A DNA stretch of 32,682 bases from an uncultured Bacteroides sp. Its GTDB lineage: Bacteria > Bacteroidota > Bacteroidia > Bacteroidales > Bacteroidaceae. The stretch is from the NCBI GenBank assembly GCA_900544075.1, contig UQTJ01000033.1:1-32682 (forward strand), written 5' to 3'. A model generated the notes under the pieces. It was not told the DNA's origin. It ran no database searches and saw only the letters and a program-made list of their open reading frames with translations. The position numbers were made by a program, and so were the translations under genes. Of the stretch, positions 16,033 to 23,910 are shown piece after piece (position 1 is the stretch's first letter; each line of letters opens with the position of its first letter).

Positions 16033-18465
16033 TTAAATATTCGCTATACTCATGATATCGGCAAATACACCCGCAGCTGTCACACTTGCTCCGGCACCAT
16101 ATCCCTGAATGAGCATAGGATATTCATTATATCGTTCAGTAGTAATAAGTATTATATTATTTGTTCCCTCAAGGTTATAGAAAGGATGATTAGCATCAAC
16201 TTCCTGAAGAGAAACGCTACCCTTTCCGTTTTCAAGTTTGGCTACAAATCTCCATCTCTTGTTGTTAGCCTCAAGTTCTTTTCGTTTAGCTTCAAAATCG
16301 GCATCAAGCTTACTGATGTTCTTCCAGAAATCATCTATAGTGCCCTCGAAGAACTCATCCGGTATGAAAAGGTTCTTCTCCACATCTTCCTGATTGAGTC
16401 TGTATCCGGCTTCACGTGCAAGAATGACAAGTTTTCTGATAACATCCTTTCCGCTAAGGTCAATTCTTGGGTCCGGTTCAGAATATCCGCCTTCCTTGGC
16501 CAGACGTATAGTCTCGCTCAAAGGAACATCACTGCTCAGCTTATTGAAAATGAAGTTCAAAGTACCGCTCACCACAGCCTCGATTCTCAAAATCTTGTCA
16601 CCGCTATTGATAAGGTCATTGATGGTATTGATTACCGGAAGACCGGCACCCACATTTGTCTCGAACAAGAATTTAACTCCACGCTGACGGGCTATCTGCT
16701 TAAGTTCCTCATATATTTCATATTCTGATGATGCCGCAATCTTATTGGCAGCCACGACAGATATATTATGACTCAGGAAATCCTTATAAAGACCGGCTAT
16801 CACTGGACTTGCAGTACAATCCACAAACACCGAGTTGAAAATATTCATACCAATAATCTCGTCGTGTAGAACCTGTGGAGATGAAGGAATACCATTATCT
16901 TCAAGTTCCTTACGGTAATTCTCCAGGTCAATTCCTCGACGTGTGAAATATGCCTGATGTCCGTTTGCTATACCTACAACTCTCAGACGCAAACCACGTT
17001 CCTTCATCAGTTTTTCCTGCTGACTGTGAATCTGCTCAATCAGACTGTTTCCTACAGTACCTATACCGCATATGAAAAGATTCAGTACCTGATACTCAGA
17101 CAAGAAAAAAGAATCATGGATTACGTTAAGCGTCTTACGCAAAGATTCTGCCTCTACAACGAATGATATATTGGTTTCCGAAGCACCCTGAGCACAAGCT
17201 ATCACGTTGATACCGTTACGTCCGAGAGTACCGAACAGCTTACCGGCAATACCCGGAGTATGTTTCATATTCTCACCGACAATAGCAACTGTCGCCAGAT
17301 TGCCTTCTGCCATCATAGGCGAAATTTCACCCATTTCTATTTCCTTGGCAAACTCGGCATTAAGCACCTCGCAAGCCAATGCAGCATCCTCATTTCGTAC
17401 ACCTATTGATGTAGAGTTTTCCGATGATGCCTGTGATACAAGGAACACACTGATACCGTTCTCGGCCAAAGTCTTGAAAATACGGTGGTTAACACCAATC
17501 ACACCCACCATACCAAGACCTGTCATTGTGATAAGGCAAGTATCATTGATTGACGAAATACCCTTGATAGGTTTGGATGAATGGTCAGAGTCCTGTTTAA
17601 TGATAGTTCCCGGAGCTTCAGGATTGAAAGTATTCTTGATAAGGACCGGAATATTCTTATGGCACACAGGATATATTGTAGGAGGATAAACCACTTTCGC
17701 ACCGAAGTTACAAAGCTCCATAGCCTCAACATAACTCAGCTCGTTTATAGGATATGCCGTACTGATTACACGTGGGTCGGCAGTCATAAATCCGTCAACA
17801 TCTGTCCATATTTCCAGGATATCAGCATCAAGTGCGGCAGCTATAATAGCAGCAGTGTAATCCGAGCCACCACGACCTAAGTTGGTTACCTCACCTGTAT
17901 TTTTATCTGTAGAAATAAATCCCGGAACAAGCGAAACTTTTGGAAGTTCAACGAAAGCTTCCCTTACCAGTGTATTCGTAAGTTCAGAATCGAGAATATG
18001 TTTGTTATGCTTCTTCTCTGTTTTTATGAATTTTCGCGAATCAAACCATACGGCACCTTCTATCAGAGTAGCAACAATTATAGACGACAGACGTTCTCCA
18101 TAGCTGACAATCGTAGCGGAAGTTTTCGGTGACAAGTCGCGAATAAGGAAAATACCCTGGAATATATCTTTCAGTTCGCTCAACAATTCATTCACTCTGT
18201 CAAGAAGGACTTCCCTGTCTTTTCCTGCCGGGATAACAGTATAAACCATTTCAATATGACGGTTCACAATTTCCTTCATTTCCTTTTCATATGCCGAATC
18301 GCCTTCAGATGCCATCTTTGAGGTTTTTATCAGCTTGTCGGTTATACCACCCAATGCAGATACAACTACTATAACCTTATCATCGATAGCCTCGACAATC
18401 TTTTTCACACTTAACATGCTATTGACGGAACCTACCGATGATCCGCCGAATTTCAATACTTTCAT
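16033..18465 (-). CDS. thrA: Bifunctional aspartate kinase / homoserine dehydrogenase I
   Basis: The 810-residue fusion catalyses the first and third steps of the aspartate pathway, to homoserine. The N-terminal kinase starts MKVLKFGGSSVGS (KFGGSS at 5-10). A regulatory ACT pair covers about residues 315-460 (LVSQASSENSTSIGV and VIACAQGASETNISFVV). The dehydrogenase follows, with the NAD(P) fingerprint GIGTVG at 467-472 and ANKIAASSEYEI, and the domain runs to the end. The length is typical of ThrA. It is the first structural gene of the operon, behind a leader peptide and attenuator; the ACT domains suggest additional feedback by threonine. The spacer to the apgM-like gene is 51 bp. Confidence 0.95.
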   Translation of the reverse strand: MKVLKFGGSSVGSVNSMLSVKKIVEAIDDKVIVVVSALGGITDKLIKTSKMASEGDSAYEKEMKEIVNRHIEMVYTVIPAGKDREVLLDRVNELLSELKDIFQGIFLIRDLSPKTSATIVSYGERLSSIIVATLIEGAVWFDSRKFIKTEKKHNKHILDSELTNTLVREAFVELPKVSLVPGFISTDKNTGEVTNLGRGGSDYTAAIIAAALDADILEIWTDVDGFMTADPRVISTAYPINELSYVEAMELCNFGAKVVYPPTIYPVCHKNIPVLIKNTFNPEAPGTIIKQDSDHSSKPIKGISSINDTCLITMTGLGMVGVIGVNHRIFKTLAENGISVFLVSQASSENSTSIGVRNEDAALACEVLNAEFAKEIEMGEISPMMAEGNLATVAIVGENMKHTPGIAGKLFGTLGRNGINVIACAQGASETNISFVVEAESLRKTLNVIHDSFFLSEYQVLNLFICGIGTVGNSLIEQIHSQQEKLMKERGLRLRVVGIANGHQAYFTRRGIDLENYRKELEDNGIPSSPQVLHDEIIGMNIFNSVFVDCTASPVIAGLYKDFLSHNISVVAANKIAASSEYEIYEELKQIARQRGVKFLFETNVGAGLPVINTINDLINSGDKILRIEAVVSGTLNFIFNKLSSDVPLSETIRLAKEGGYSEPDPRIDLSGKDVIRKLVILAREAGYRLNQEDVEKNLFIPDEFFEGTIDDFWKNISKLDADFEAKRKELEANNKRWRFVAKLENGKGSVSLQEVDANHPFYNLEGTNNIILITTERYNEYPMLIQGYGAGASVTAAGVFADIMSIANI

Positions 18466-18540
18466 ACCTTTGAGATTATTGAATACGTTTCATTGTACGC
18501 AAAAGCAGTACAAAAAAAATAAAATGATTAAAACTTGAAT

Positions 18541-18572
18541 AAAAAAAGAAGAAAATGCTTACGTCCGTAAGC
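18541..18572 (-). terminator. Leader terminator (attenuator) of the thr operon
   Basis: On the - strand GCTTAC, loop GGAC, GTAAGC (18557-18572) is followed by a T-rich run containing seven final T (18541-18556). It lies between the leader peptide and thrA, 75 bp before the thrA ATG, so it would cut the transcript before any enzyme gene. Confidence 0.8.
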
Positions 18573-18641
18573 GTGTATCACGTAGAAACACATTATATAT
18601 ATACTCAACCCCGAGGGGTCATCCCAGTACCACATGATGTG
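18555..18641 (-). promoter_or_regulatory. Alternative pairings of the thr attenuator
   Basis: Segment 18580-18593 (- strand ATGTGTTTCTACGT) has interrupted complementarity to the 3' arm of the leader terminator (18555-18564, ACGTAAGCAT), so it could act as antiterminator. Its own 5' end, ATGTG, can pair with CACAT at 18637-18641, which lies in the leader coding region at the Thr19 codon. A ribosome stalled there would free the antiterminator. A further hairpin (TTGTAC/GTACAA, 18493-18513) lies just upstream of thrA. The pairings are short and found by eye. Confidence 0.45.
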
Positions 18642-18694
18642 ACGAACGTACGCCCCATTCCAGAAATTGTGATATTGTTATAATGTGCAGTCAT
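18605..18694 (-). CDS. thrL: Thr operon leader peptide
   Basis: A 29-codon frame with an ATG and a TGA lies about 30 nt after the predicted thrA transcription start. It has six Thr (positions 2, 9, 16, 19, 23, 26) and two Ile (8, 10); the densest run is NNITISG, with ACATCATGTGGTACT-type codons later. Thr and Ile codons in a short frame before a terminator and a threonine gene are the hallmark of attenuation by leader translation. The sequence does not resemble the E. coli ThrL. The symbol is used by analogy. The frame ends 33 nt before the terminator stem. Confidence 0.75.
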   Translation of the reverse strand: MTAHYNNITISGMGRTFVTSCGTGMTPRG

Positions 18695-18730
18695 TTATAT
18701 TGAAATATTTATTAAAAGTTTTACTGTTGG

Positions 18731-18760
18731 CAAATATAAGAACATTTTTCTACAATCAAA
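18731..18760 (-). promoter_or_regulatory. Thr operon promoter
   Basis: On the - strand TTTG (18757-18760), 18 nt, TATATTTG (18731-18738) gives an exact -7 element. Transcription would start near 18724, leaving a leader of about 260 nt before thrA. Confidence 0.78.
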
Positions 18761-18841
18761 TATAAAAATGACATTTTTTTTCAGTAAAACCCTATTTTTA
18801 GTGACAAAAGAGAAATTTCACATTCAAACTTTTAAAAACTA

Positions 18842-18881
18842 ACAGTCCGCCAAATACTATAAAAAGCATTTGACGGACTGT
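18842..18881 (-). terminator. Terminator of the fucose operon
   Basis: Read on the - strand, a 14-bp stem (ACAGTCCGTCAAAT with ATTTGGCGGACTGT, one U-G pair) has a 12-nt loop and is followed by a TAGTTTTT tract. It lies 29 bp after the fucP stop and separates the fuc operon from the thr promoter. Between it and the thr promoter (18761-18841) I see nothing further. Confidence 0.82.
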
Positions 18882-18910
18882 AAATACAATATCCTTTTAA
18901 GATTAACTTT

Positions 18911-20209
18911 TTAACTTTCCTTTCTCATATTATATCCGTAGATAACTATTACGACAAAGCATATCAACGGAAGTACGAACGAAACATTCACAGCAGGCAT
19001 GCTGAAGAGCGTCTTGCAATCGATGATGGAAGCCTGAAGAGGAGGCAATACTGAACCTCCAAGGATGGCCATTATAAGTCCGGCAGCACCGAACTTGGCA
19101 TCATCGCCCATTCCTTTCAATGCTATACCATAGATAGTAGGGAACATCAATGACATACATGCCGACACGCCTACAAGACAGTACATACCCCAGATATTGT
19201 TAAGCATGATTACTCCGGCTGTAAGGATTATTGCAGCTACAGAAAGAACCATGAGCAACATACCCGGTTTAACAAAACGGAGCATGAATGTACATACAAA
19301 ACGGCTGATACAGAAAATAATCATTGCGACGATGTTATATTTCTGGGAAAGCACCTCGGCTGCCTGCTCTTCCATACCCTGTGACATGAACAAGTGTGTT
19401 CCGTACTGAATGATAAATGTCCAGCACATGATTTGCGCACCAACATAAAAGAACTGTGCTATCACACCGTATTTATATCTTCTTCTTGAGAATATGCGCT
19501 TCAATGTCGGTATGAAATCTATAGAATGTGACTGGTCAGCATTTCTTGGCATCTTGGAAAGACGTATCACTACAAGCATCGCAATAATTACAAGGCCTAT
19601 CACAAGATATGGCGCAATAAGTACGGACAGGTCGGAATCCCTCACGGCTTCAAATTCAGCCTGGCTGAGTTGTGCCCTTTCTGCAGTATCCATCGGATTC
19701 AGCTTGTTCTGAATGAAATTCATAGCTACATACATACCCATCAGTGAACCGATAGGATTGAATGCCTGTGCCAGATTAAGACGGCGGGTTGCTGTTTCTT
19801 CAGTTCCCATGGATAGTATATACGGGTTACAACTTGTTTCGAGGAAAGACAGTCCGCAGGTCATAACAAAGTATGCAAGAAGGAAAGGATGATAGTCTCC
19901 TGTCAGTTTTGCCGGGAAAAATGCCAATGCCCCAAGCGCATACAGTCCCAGACCTAACAGGACTCCTGCCTTATATGTGTATTTTCTGATAAACATTGCT
20001 GCCGGAAAGGCCATGGCAAAATATCCCCCATAGAATGCCACCTGAACCAAGGCACCGTCGGTTACGCTCATTCTGAATATCTTGGAAAAAGCCTTAACCA
20101 TAGGATTGGTTATGTCGTTTGCAAATCCCCATAATGCAAAACACATAGTAATCAATATAAACGGGAACAGATAGCTCACCCCGTCTTTGCTAATAATAGA
20201 TTGTTTCAT
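18911..20209 (-). CDS. fucP: L-fucose:H+ symporter
   Basis: The 432-residue MFS permease has about 12 membrane segments. It opens with SYLFPFILITMCFALWGFAND and continues with the FucP-type VQVAFYGGYFAMAFPAA and ETSCNPYILSMGTEETATRRLNLA-like motifs (LSFLETSCNPYI). E. coli FucP is 438 residues. It imports L-fucose driven by protons. It is the last gene of the fuc operon, 47 bp after the mutarotase gene, and is followed by a terminator. Glucose/galactose (GluP) permeases are close relatives, but the operon fixes fucose as the likely substrate. Confidence 0.9.
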   Translation of the reverse strand: MKQSIISKDGVSYLFPFILITMCFALWGFANDITNPMVKAFSKIFRMSVTDGALVQVAFYGGYFAMAFPAAMFIRKYTYKAGVLLGLGLYALGALAFFPAKLTGDYHPFLLAYFVMTCGLSFLETSCNPYILSMGTEETATRRLNLAQAFNPIGSLMGMYVAMNFIQNKLNPMDTAERAQLSQAEFEAVRDSDLSVLIAPYLVIGLVIIAMLVVIRLSKMPRNADQSHSIDFIPTLKRIFSRRRYKYGVIAQFFYVGAQIMCWTFIIQYGTHLFMSQGMEEQAAEVLSQKYNIVAMIIFCISRFVCTFMLRFVKPGMLLMVLSVAAIILTAGVIMLNNIWGMYCLVGVSACMSLMFPTIYGIALKGMGDDAKFGAAGLIMAILGGSVLPPLQASIIDCKTLFSMPAVNVSFVLPLICFVVIVIYGYNMRKES

Positions 20210-20256
20210 GAATAATTTTAAGTTTAGGTTAATGAATTAAGGCGGGAAATACTATC

Positions 20257-20637
20257 TCAGTATAAGTAAAACATCCGCTCCATAGGTTGCCATTTCTCGG
20301 ATGACGTACTTCCCGGTTCGGAACACTGGAATATGGACATATAGTCTTCCCACTCCTGCTGTCTTGGCAATCCGGCAAGTTTCTCCATAGCAGAATCCCA
20401 GTCAAAGTCCAAAGGAGTCTCTACAATCATGAAAAGTCTTGTCCCCAATATATAGATTTCCATTTCCAAGATACCCACACTGCGTATGCCTTCGAGAATC
20501 TCAGGCCATATTTTTTCCTTACTATGACGCAACTTGTATTCGGCTATCAACTCCGGATTGTTTCTCAAATCCATTGTTCTGCAGTATCTCTTTACATCGC
20601 AGCCATGATTCCTTGCCGCATATCCAGTATTTTCCAT
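20257..20637 (-). CDS. RhaM-type sugar mutarotase (probable L-fucose mutarotase)
   Basis: The 126-residue protein belongs to the L-rhamnose mutarotase family (DUF718) and not to FucU/RbsD. From about residue 15 it follows the family pattern: KRYCRTMDLRNNPELIAEYK, then RHSKEKIWPEI, an IYILGTRLFMIVET strand, QEWEDYM, and an ERMFYLY end (F-Y-L near the C-terminus is typical). The first 14 residues (MENTGYAARNHGCD) extend beyond E. coli RhaM (104 residues). Mutarotases interconvert alpha and beta pyranoses so the isomerase gets the right anomer. Position between fucK and fucP suggests it acts on fucose, replacing FucU. Whether a later start is used is unclear. Confidence 0.82.
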   Translation of the reverse strand: MENTGYAARNHGCDVKRYCRTMDLRNNPELIAEYKLRHSKEKIWPEILEGIRSVGILEMEIYILGTRLFMIVETPLDFDWDSAMEKLAGLPRQQEWEDYMSIFQCSEPGSTSSEKWQPMERMFYLY

Positions 20638-20659
20638 CTGTATTCTTATAAAAAGTCTG

Positions 20660-22006
20660 TTAATTTAAATCTTGTACTAAAATATTACCTATAGCAGTAG
20701 CCTCAACAGGACCTGCATCAACTTCGAGACCTGTAGCCATGGCTGTAAGTCGGTTAAGGTATTTATTCTGAGAACCTCCACCGATTATGTGTAATTTCTC
20801 GACAGGATGAGGCAATAACCTGTTCAGTCCCTCGATACCTTTTCTGTATCTGTCTGCCAAAGACAGCAATACACATTTCACAAACTCACCCTGAGTCTTC
20901 GGAACCTGCTGGTTGCTTTCCTTACAATAAGAAGTTATAGCTTCGGCCATATTCAGCGGACTGGTGAACATATTATTGTCAACATCCACTATAGATGATA
21001 TTTCCGCTTTCTCTGCTTCAGGAATAAGTACATCATATTCTGTACATTTTCCTTCTTCTGCCCATTCCGACATGAGTTTCTGAAGAATCCAAAGTCCGGT
21101 GATATTCTGGAGGAAACATATTTTTCCATCTACACCACCCTCGTTGGTAAAGCCGTTCACTCTGGCTTCTTCAGAAAGTATCGGCTCGTCTGTCATAACT
21201 CCAAGCAAAGACCATGTTCCCGAACTGAGGAATGCTGTGACTTTACCGTCTTCTGATTTTGGTACTGCATAAACGGCACTTGCTGTGTCGTGCGATGCCA
21301 CCGCTATGACTTTTACATCATAATCCAGGCCTAATTCTTCCTTGATTTCAGGTTTCAGCACTCCTCTTTCCTGTCCAGGCATCACAATATCGCAGAATAT
21401 ATGTTCCGGCAATCTCAACTGACGGATAAGTTCATAGTTCCACTTACGTGCCTTGATATCCATCAGTTCAGAAGTAGAAGCGATGCTATATTCATTATTG
21501 GCAACTCCGGTAAGGAAATAGCTGAACAAATCAGGCATAAACAGAAGTTTGTCTGCCACTGAAAGCAACGGACTGTTCTCTTCCTTCATAGCATATAGTT
21601 GGAAAAGGGTATTGATAGACATCACCTGTGTTCCACTTACAGAATAATGCTCACTCTGATTTATAATTCCAAACACCTTTTCAGGCATTCCGTCTGTACG
21701 GCTATCACGATAGCATACCGGATTTCCAACCAGATTTCCGTTCTTGTCTATCAAGCCGAAATCCACTCCCCATGTATCTATACCGATACTGCTGATTTTG
21801 TATCCTTTTTCAACTGCCATGCGGATACCTCGCTTCATATCTTCGAAGAGTGAGAGAAAATCCCAATATATATGACCGCCCATTCTGACCTGCCTGTTCT
21901 GAAAGCGGTAAATTGTGTCCAGACAAAGTTCACCATCAGAGGTGTAGCCGGCAATTACTCGCCCGCTACCTCCTCCAAAGTCTATTGCTAATTTTGCTTC
22001 TTTCAT
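20660..22006 (-). CDS. fucK: L-fuculokinase of the rhamnulokinase (FGGY) type
   Basis: The 448-residue FGGY carbohydrate kinase starts with the phosphate loop AIDFGGGSGRVIAG (residues 7-20). It has SSIGIDTWGVDFGLID, the substrate/catalytic block ASHDTASAVYAVP, SSGTWSLLGV, and the C-terminal ATP motif LHIIGGGSQNKYLNRLTA. It phosphorylates L-fuculose to L-fuculose 1-phosphate; in sequence it is closer to RhaB than to enteric FucK, as in other Bacteroides fuc operons. Its ATG overlaps the fucA stop by 4 bp, so the two are translationally coupled. A rhamnulokinase role is unlikely because no rha genes are adjacent. Confidence 0.88.
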   Translation of the reverse strand: MKEAKLAIDFGGGSGRVIAGYTSDGELCLDTIYRFQNRQVRMGGHIYWDFLSLFEDMKRGIRMAVEKGYKISSIGIDTWGVDFGLIDKNGNLVGNPVCYRDSRTDGMPEKVFGIINQSEHYSVSGTQVMSINTLFQLYAMKEENSPLLSVADKLLFMPDLFSYFLTGVANNEYSIASTSELMDIKARKWNYELIRQLRLPEHIFCDIVMPGQERGVLKPEIKEELGLDYDVKVIAVASHDTASAVYAVPKSEDGKVTAFLSSGTWSLLGVMTDEPILSEEARVNGFTNEGGVDGKICFLQNITGLWILQKLMSEWAEEGKCTEYDVLIPEAEKAEISSIVDVDNNMFTSPLNMAEAITSYCKESNQQVPKTQGEFVKCVLLSLADRYRKGIEGLNRLLPHPVEKLHIIGGGSQNKYLNRLTAMATGLEVDAGPVEATAIGNILVQDLN

Positions 22007-22641
22007 TTTGTTTTCTTTCCTAAAACGTATGTTTCCAAATCGTCTATCTCGGCATTAGTAAGAGTCTCATACTTGCCTCCTGAAAGGATTATGATACGAC
22101 ATGCCATTTCAAAGAACATAGCTCTTTCGAAAGCCTGATCAAAGTCTTTTCCACAAACTACCTGACCGTGTTTTCTCAAAAGAACAGAATTATGGTCTTT
22201 CAAAGCTGCAATAACACCTTCAGCAAGTTCTTTTGAACCCGGTCTGAAATATGGTACAACCGGAATTTCTGCTCCGACATGACATGGAACTTCTGCTGTA
22301 ACATTGAAATCTTTTGGCAATTCCTTCATACATGCAACTGCTGTTGCGTATGGTGACTGGAAGTGAAGCACTACGTTTACATCCGGTCTTTCTCTCAATA
22401 CTCCAAGGTGGAAGCCGTGTTCCATTGACGGTTTTACACCGTTCAAGACTTCGCCTGTCTCAAGTTTGCATATTGCAACTTTCTCTTTTGGCAGAGATGG
22501 TACCCAAGACCCCGTTCCTGAAAGAAGAACTTCATCACCTATTCTCCATGAGATATTACCGCTACTGCATATTGTCAAGCCTGCATCACCTACACGATGT
22601 GCCTCTGAAATGAATTTTTCTATCTGTTCGTTAGTTATCAT
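22003..22641 (-). CDS. fucA: L-fuculose 1-phosphate aldolase (class II)
   Basis: The 212-residue class II aldolase/adducin-fold protein splits L-fuculose 1-phosphate into dihydroxyacetone phosphate and L-lactaldehyde. It has CSSGNISWRIGDEVLLSGTG (phosphate loop), the catalytic Glu in SMEHGF (E74), a zinc site at VLHFQS (H93) and LLRKHGQ (H158). The third zinc ligand, His94 in E. coli FucA, is Gln95 here (H-F-Q in place of H-x-H). It overlaps fucO by 4 bp at its start and fucK by 4 bp at its end. Length and context are normal for FucA; the Gln substitution does not read as decay because the rest is intact. Confidence 0.9.
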   Translation of the reverse strand: MITNEQIEKFISEAHRVGDAGLTICSSGNISWRIGDEVLLSGTGSWVPSLPKEKVAICKLETGEVLNGVKPSMEHGFHLGVLRERPDVNVVLHFQSPYATAVACMKELPKDFNVTAEVPCHVGAEIPVVPYFRPGSKELAEGVIAALKDHNSVLLRKHGQVVCGKDFDQAFERAMFFEMACRIIILSGGKYETLTNAEIDDLETYVLGKKTK

Positions 22642-23792
22642 AATACTTTCTTATATAAGTCTAAAATAATTTCTTCTGTCACTTCACGCGGGTTACCCGG
22701 TGTACATACATCTGCATAAGCAGCCTTTGCCAAACGAGGAAGGTCTTCTGCCTTTATTCCCAACTCCGACAAATGCTGTGGTATTCCTACACGTACAGAC
22801 AGTTCCTTAACAGCCTTGACAGCAGCGTCGGCAGCCTCCTCTTTTGTCATTCCTGCTGAATATACATTCATGGCCTTAGCTATCTCTACATATTTGTCGA
22901 GTGCTGCAGGAGCATTGAATTCCATGATTGTAGGTAAAAGAAGCGCGTTTGCTACACCGTGAGGGATGTCGAAGATTGCACCCAATGGATGAGCCATACC
23001 GTGTACCACACCCAAACCTACGTTTGAGAATGCCATACCGGCAATGTACTGGGCTACTGCCATTCCGTTACGTGCATCGGAATTGTTTGGTTCGTTCACT
23101 GCTGTTTCAAGATAGCGTGCTATCATCTCAATAGCCTTAATCTCAAACATATCGCTCATTTCCCACGCACCTTTGGTTATCAAGCCTTCGATAGCGTGCG
23201 TCAGAGCATCAAGACCGGTAGCTGCTGTAAGACTCTTCGGAAGGGTGTACATCAGTTCGGCATCGACAATAGCAATGGCAGGGATATCATTCGGATCGAC
23301 ACAAACCATCTTCTTGTGATTCTCTTCGTCTGTAATCACATAGTTGATAGTAACCTCGGCAGCTGTCCCCGCTGTTGTAGGAAGAGCTATGATAGGCACT
23401 GATTTCTTCTTAGTGTCGGCAACACCTTCAAGGGATACTACGACTGAGAACTCAGGGTTATTGGTTATAATACCAATAGCCTTGGCAGTATCCATTGACG
23501 AACCGCCACCTATGGCAATGATGAAATCCGCACCAGAAGCTGCATATGCTGCAAGACCGGCCTTAACGTTTGAAACTGTAGGGTTAGGCTTGATTTCGCT
23601 GAATACTTCATATGGAATATTTGCATTACGCAATACAGACAAGACTTTATCTGCTACACCAAATTTAATAAGATCCTTGTCCGTAGCTACAAAAGCTTTT
23701 TTCAGGCCAAGGCGTGATATTTCTTTAGGAAGAACTTCTCTGGCTCCCGGACCGAAGTAAGATACTTCATTCAATATAAATCGGTTTATCAT
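22638..23792 (-). CDS. fucO: Lactaldehyde reductase (iron-dependent alcohol dehydrogenase)
   Basis: The 384-residue group III alcohol dehydrogenase reduces L-lactaldehyde to 1,2-propanediol with NADH, disposing of the aldehyde formed by FucA under anaerobic conditions. It has the NAD loop IIAIGGGSSMDTAKAIG (91-107). The iron ligands are D195 and H199 in GLDALTHAIEG, then H264/H268 in GVVHGMAHPLGA and H278 in IPHGVANALLLP. The length equals E. coli FucO (about 383). The stop codon overlaps the fucA start by 4 bp. It begins 118 bp after fucI, with a candidate internal promoter in that spacer. Confidence 0.93.
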   Translation of the reverse strand: MINRFILNEVSYFGPGAREVLPKEISRLGLKKAFVATDKDLIKFGVADKVLSVLRNANIPYEVFSEIKPNPTVSNVKAGLAAYAASGADFIIAIGGGSSMDTAKAIGIITNNPEFSVVVSLEGVADTKKKSVPIIALPTTAGTAAEVTINYVITDEENHKKMVCVDPNDIPAIAIVDAELMYTLPKSLTAATGLDALTHAIEGLITKGAWEMSDMFEIKAIEMIARYLETAVNEPNNSDARNGMAVAQYIAGMAFSNVGLGVVHGMAHPLGAIFDIPHGVANALLLPTIMEFNAPAALDKYVEIAKAMNVYSAGMTKEEAADAAVKAVKELSVRVGIPQHLSELGIKAEDLPRLAKAAYADVCTPGNPREVTEEIILDLYKKVL

Positions 23793-23866
23793 AATAATCT
23801 GATTTTTAGTGAAGAGTTACAAACAGACAGTGCAGATTTTACTACACCGTCCGTTCATAAAGTCTT

Positions 23867-23896
23867 CAAAATTAACTATAATCTTATAATCACCAA
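23867..23896 (-). promoter_or_regulatory. Candidate internal promoter before fucO
   Basis: On the - strand TTG (23894-23896), 19 nt, TAATTTTG (23867-23874) fits the Bacteroidetes pattern. It lies in the 118-bp fucI-fucO spacer, the largest gap downstream of fucI. It could give extra transcript for fucO, fucA, fucK and fucP. Confidence 0.45.
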
Positions 23897-23910
23897 CAAT
23901 TAATCATCAA

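Noticed and set aside
17207..17689. Open frame of 160 codons opposite thrA
   Set aside because: Antisense shadow; the thrA reading frame is intact through this region.
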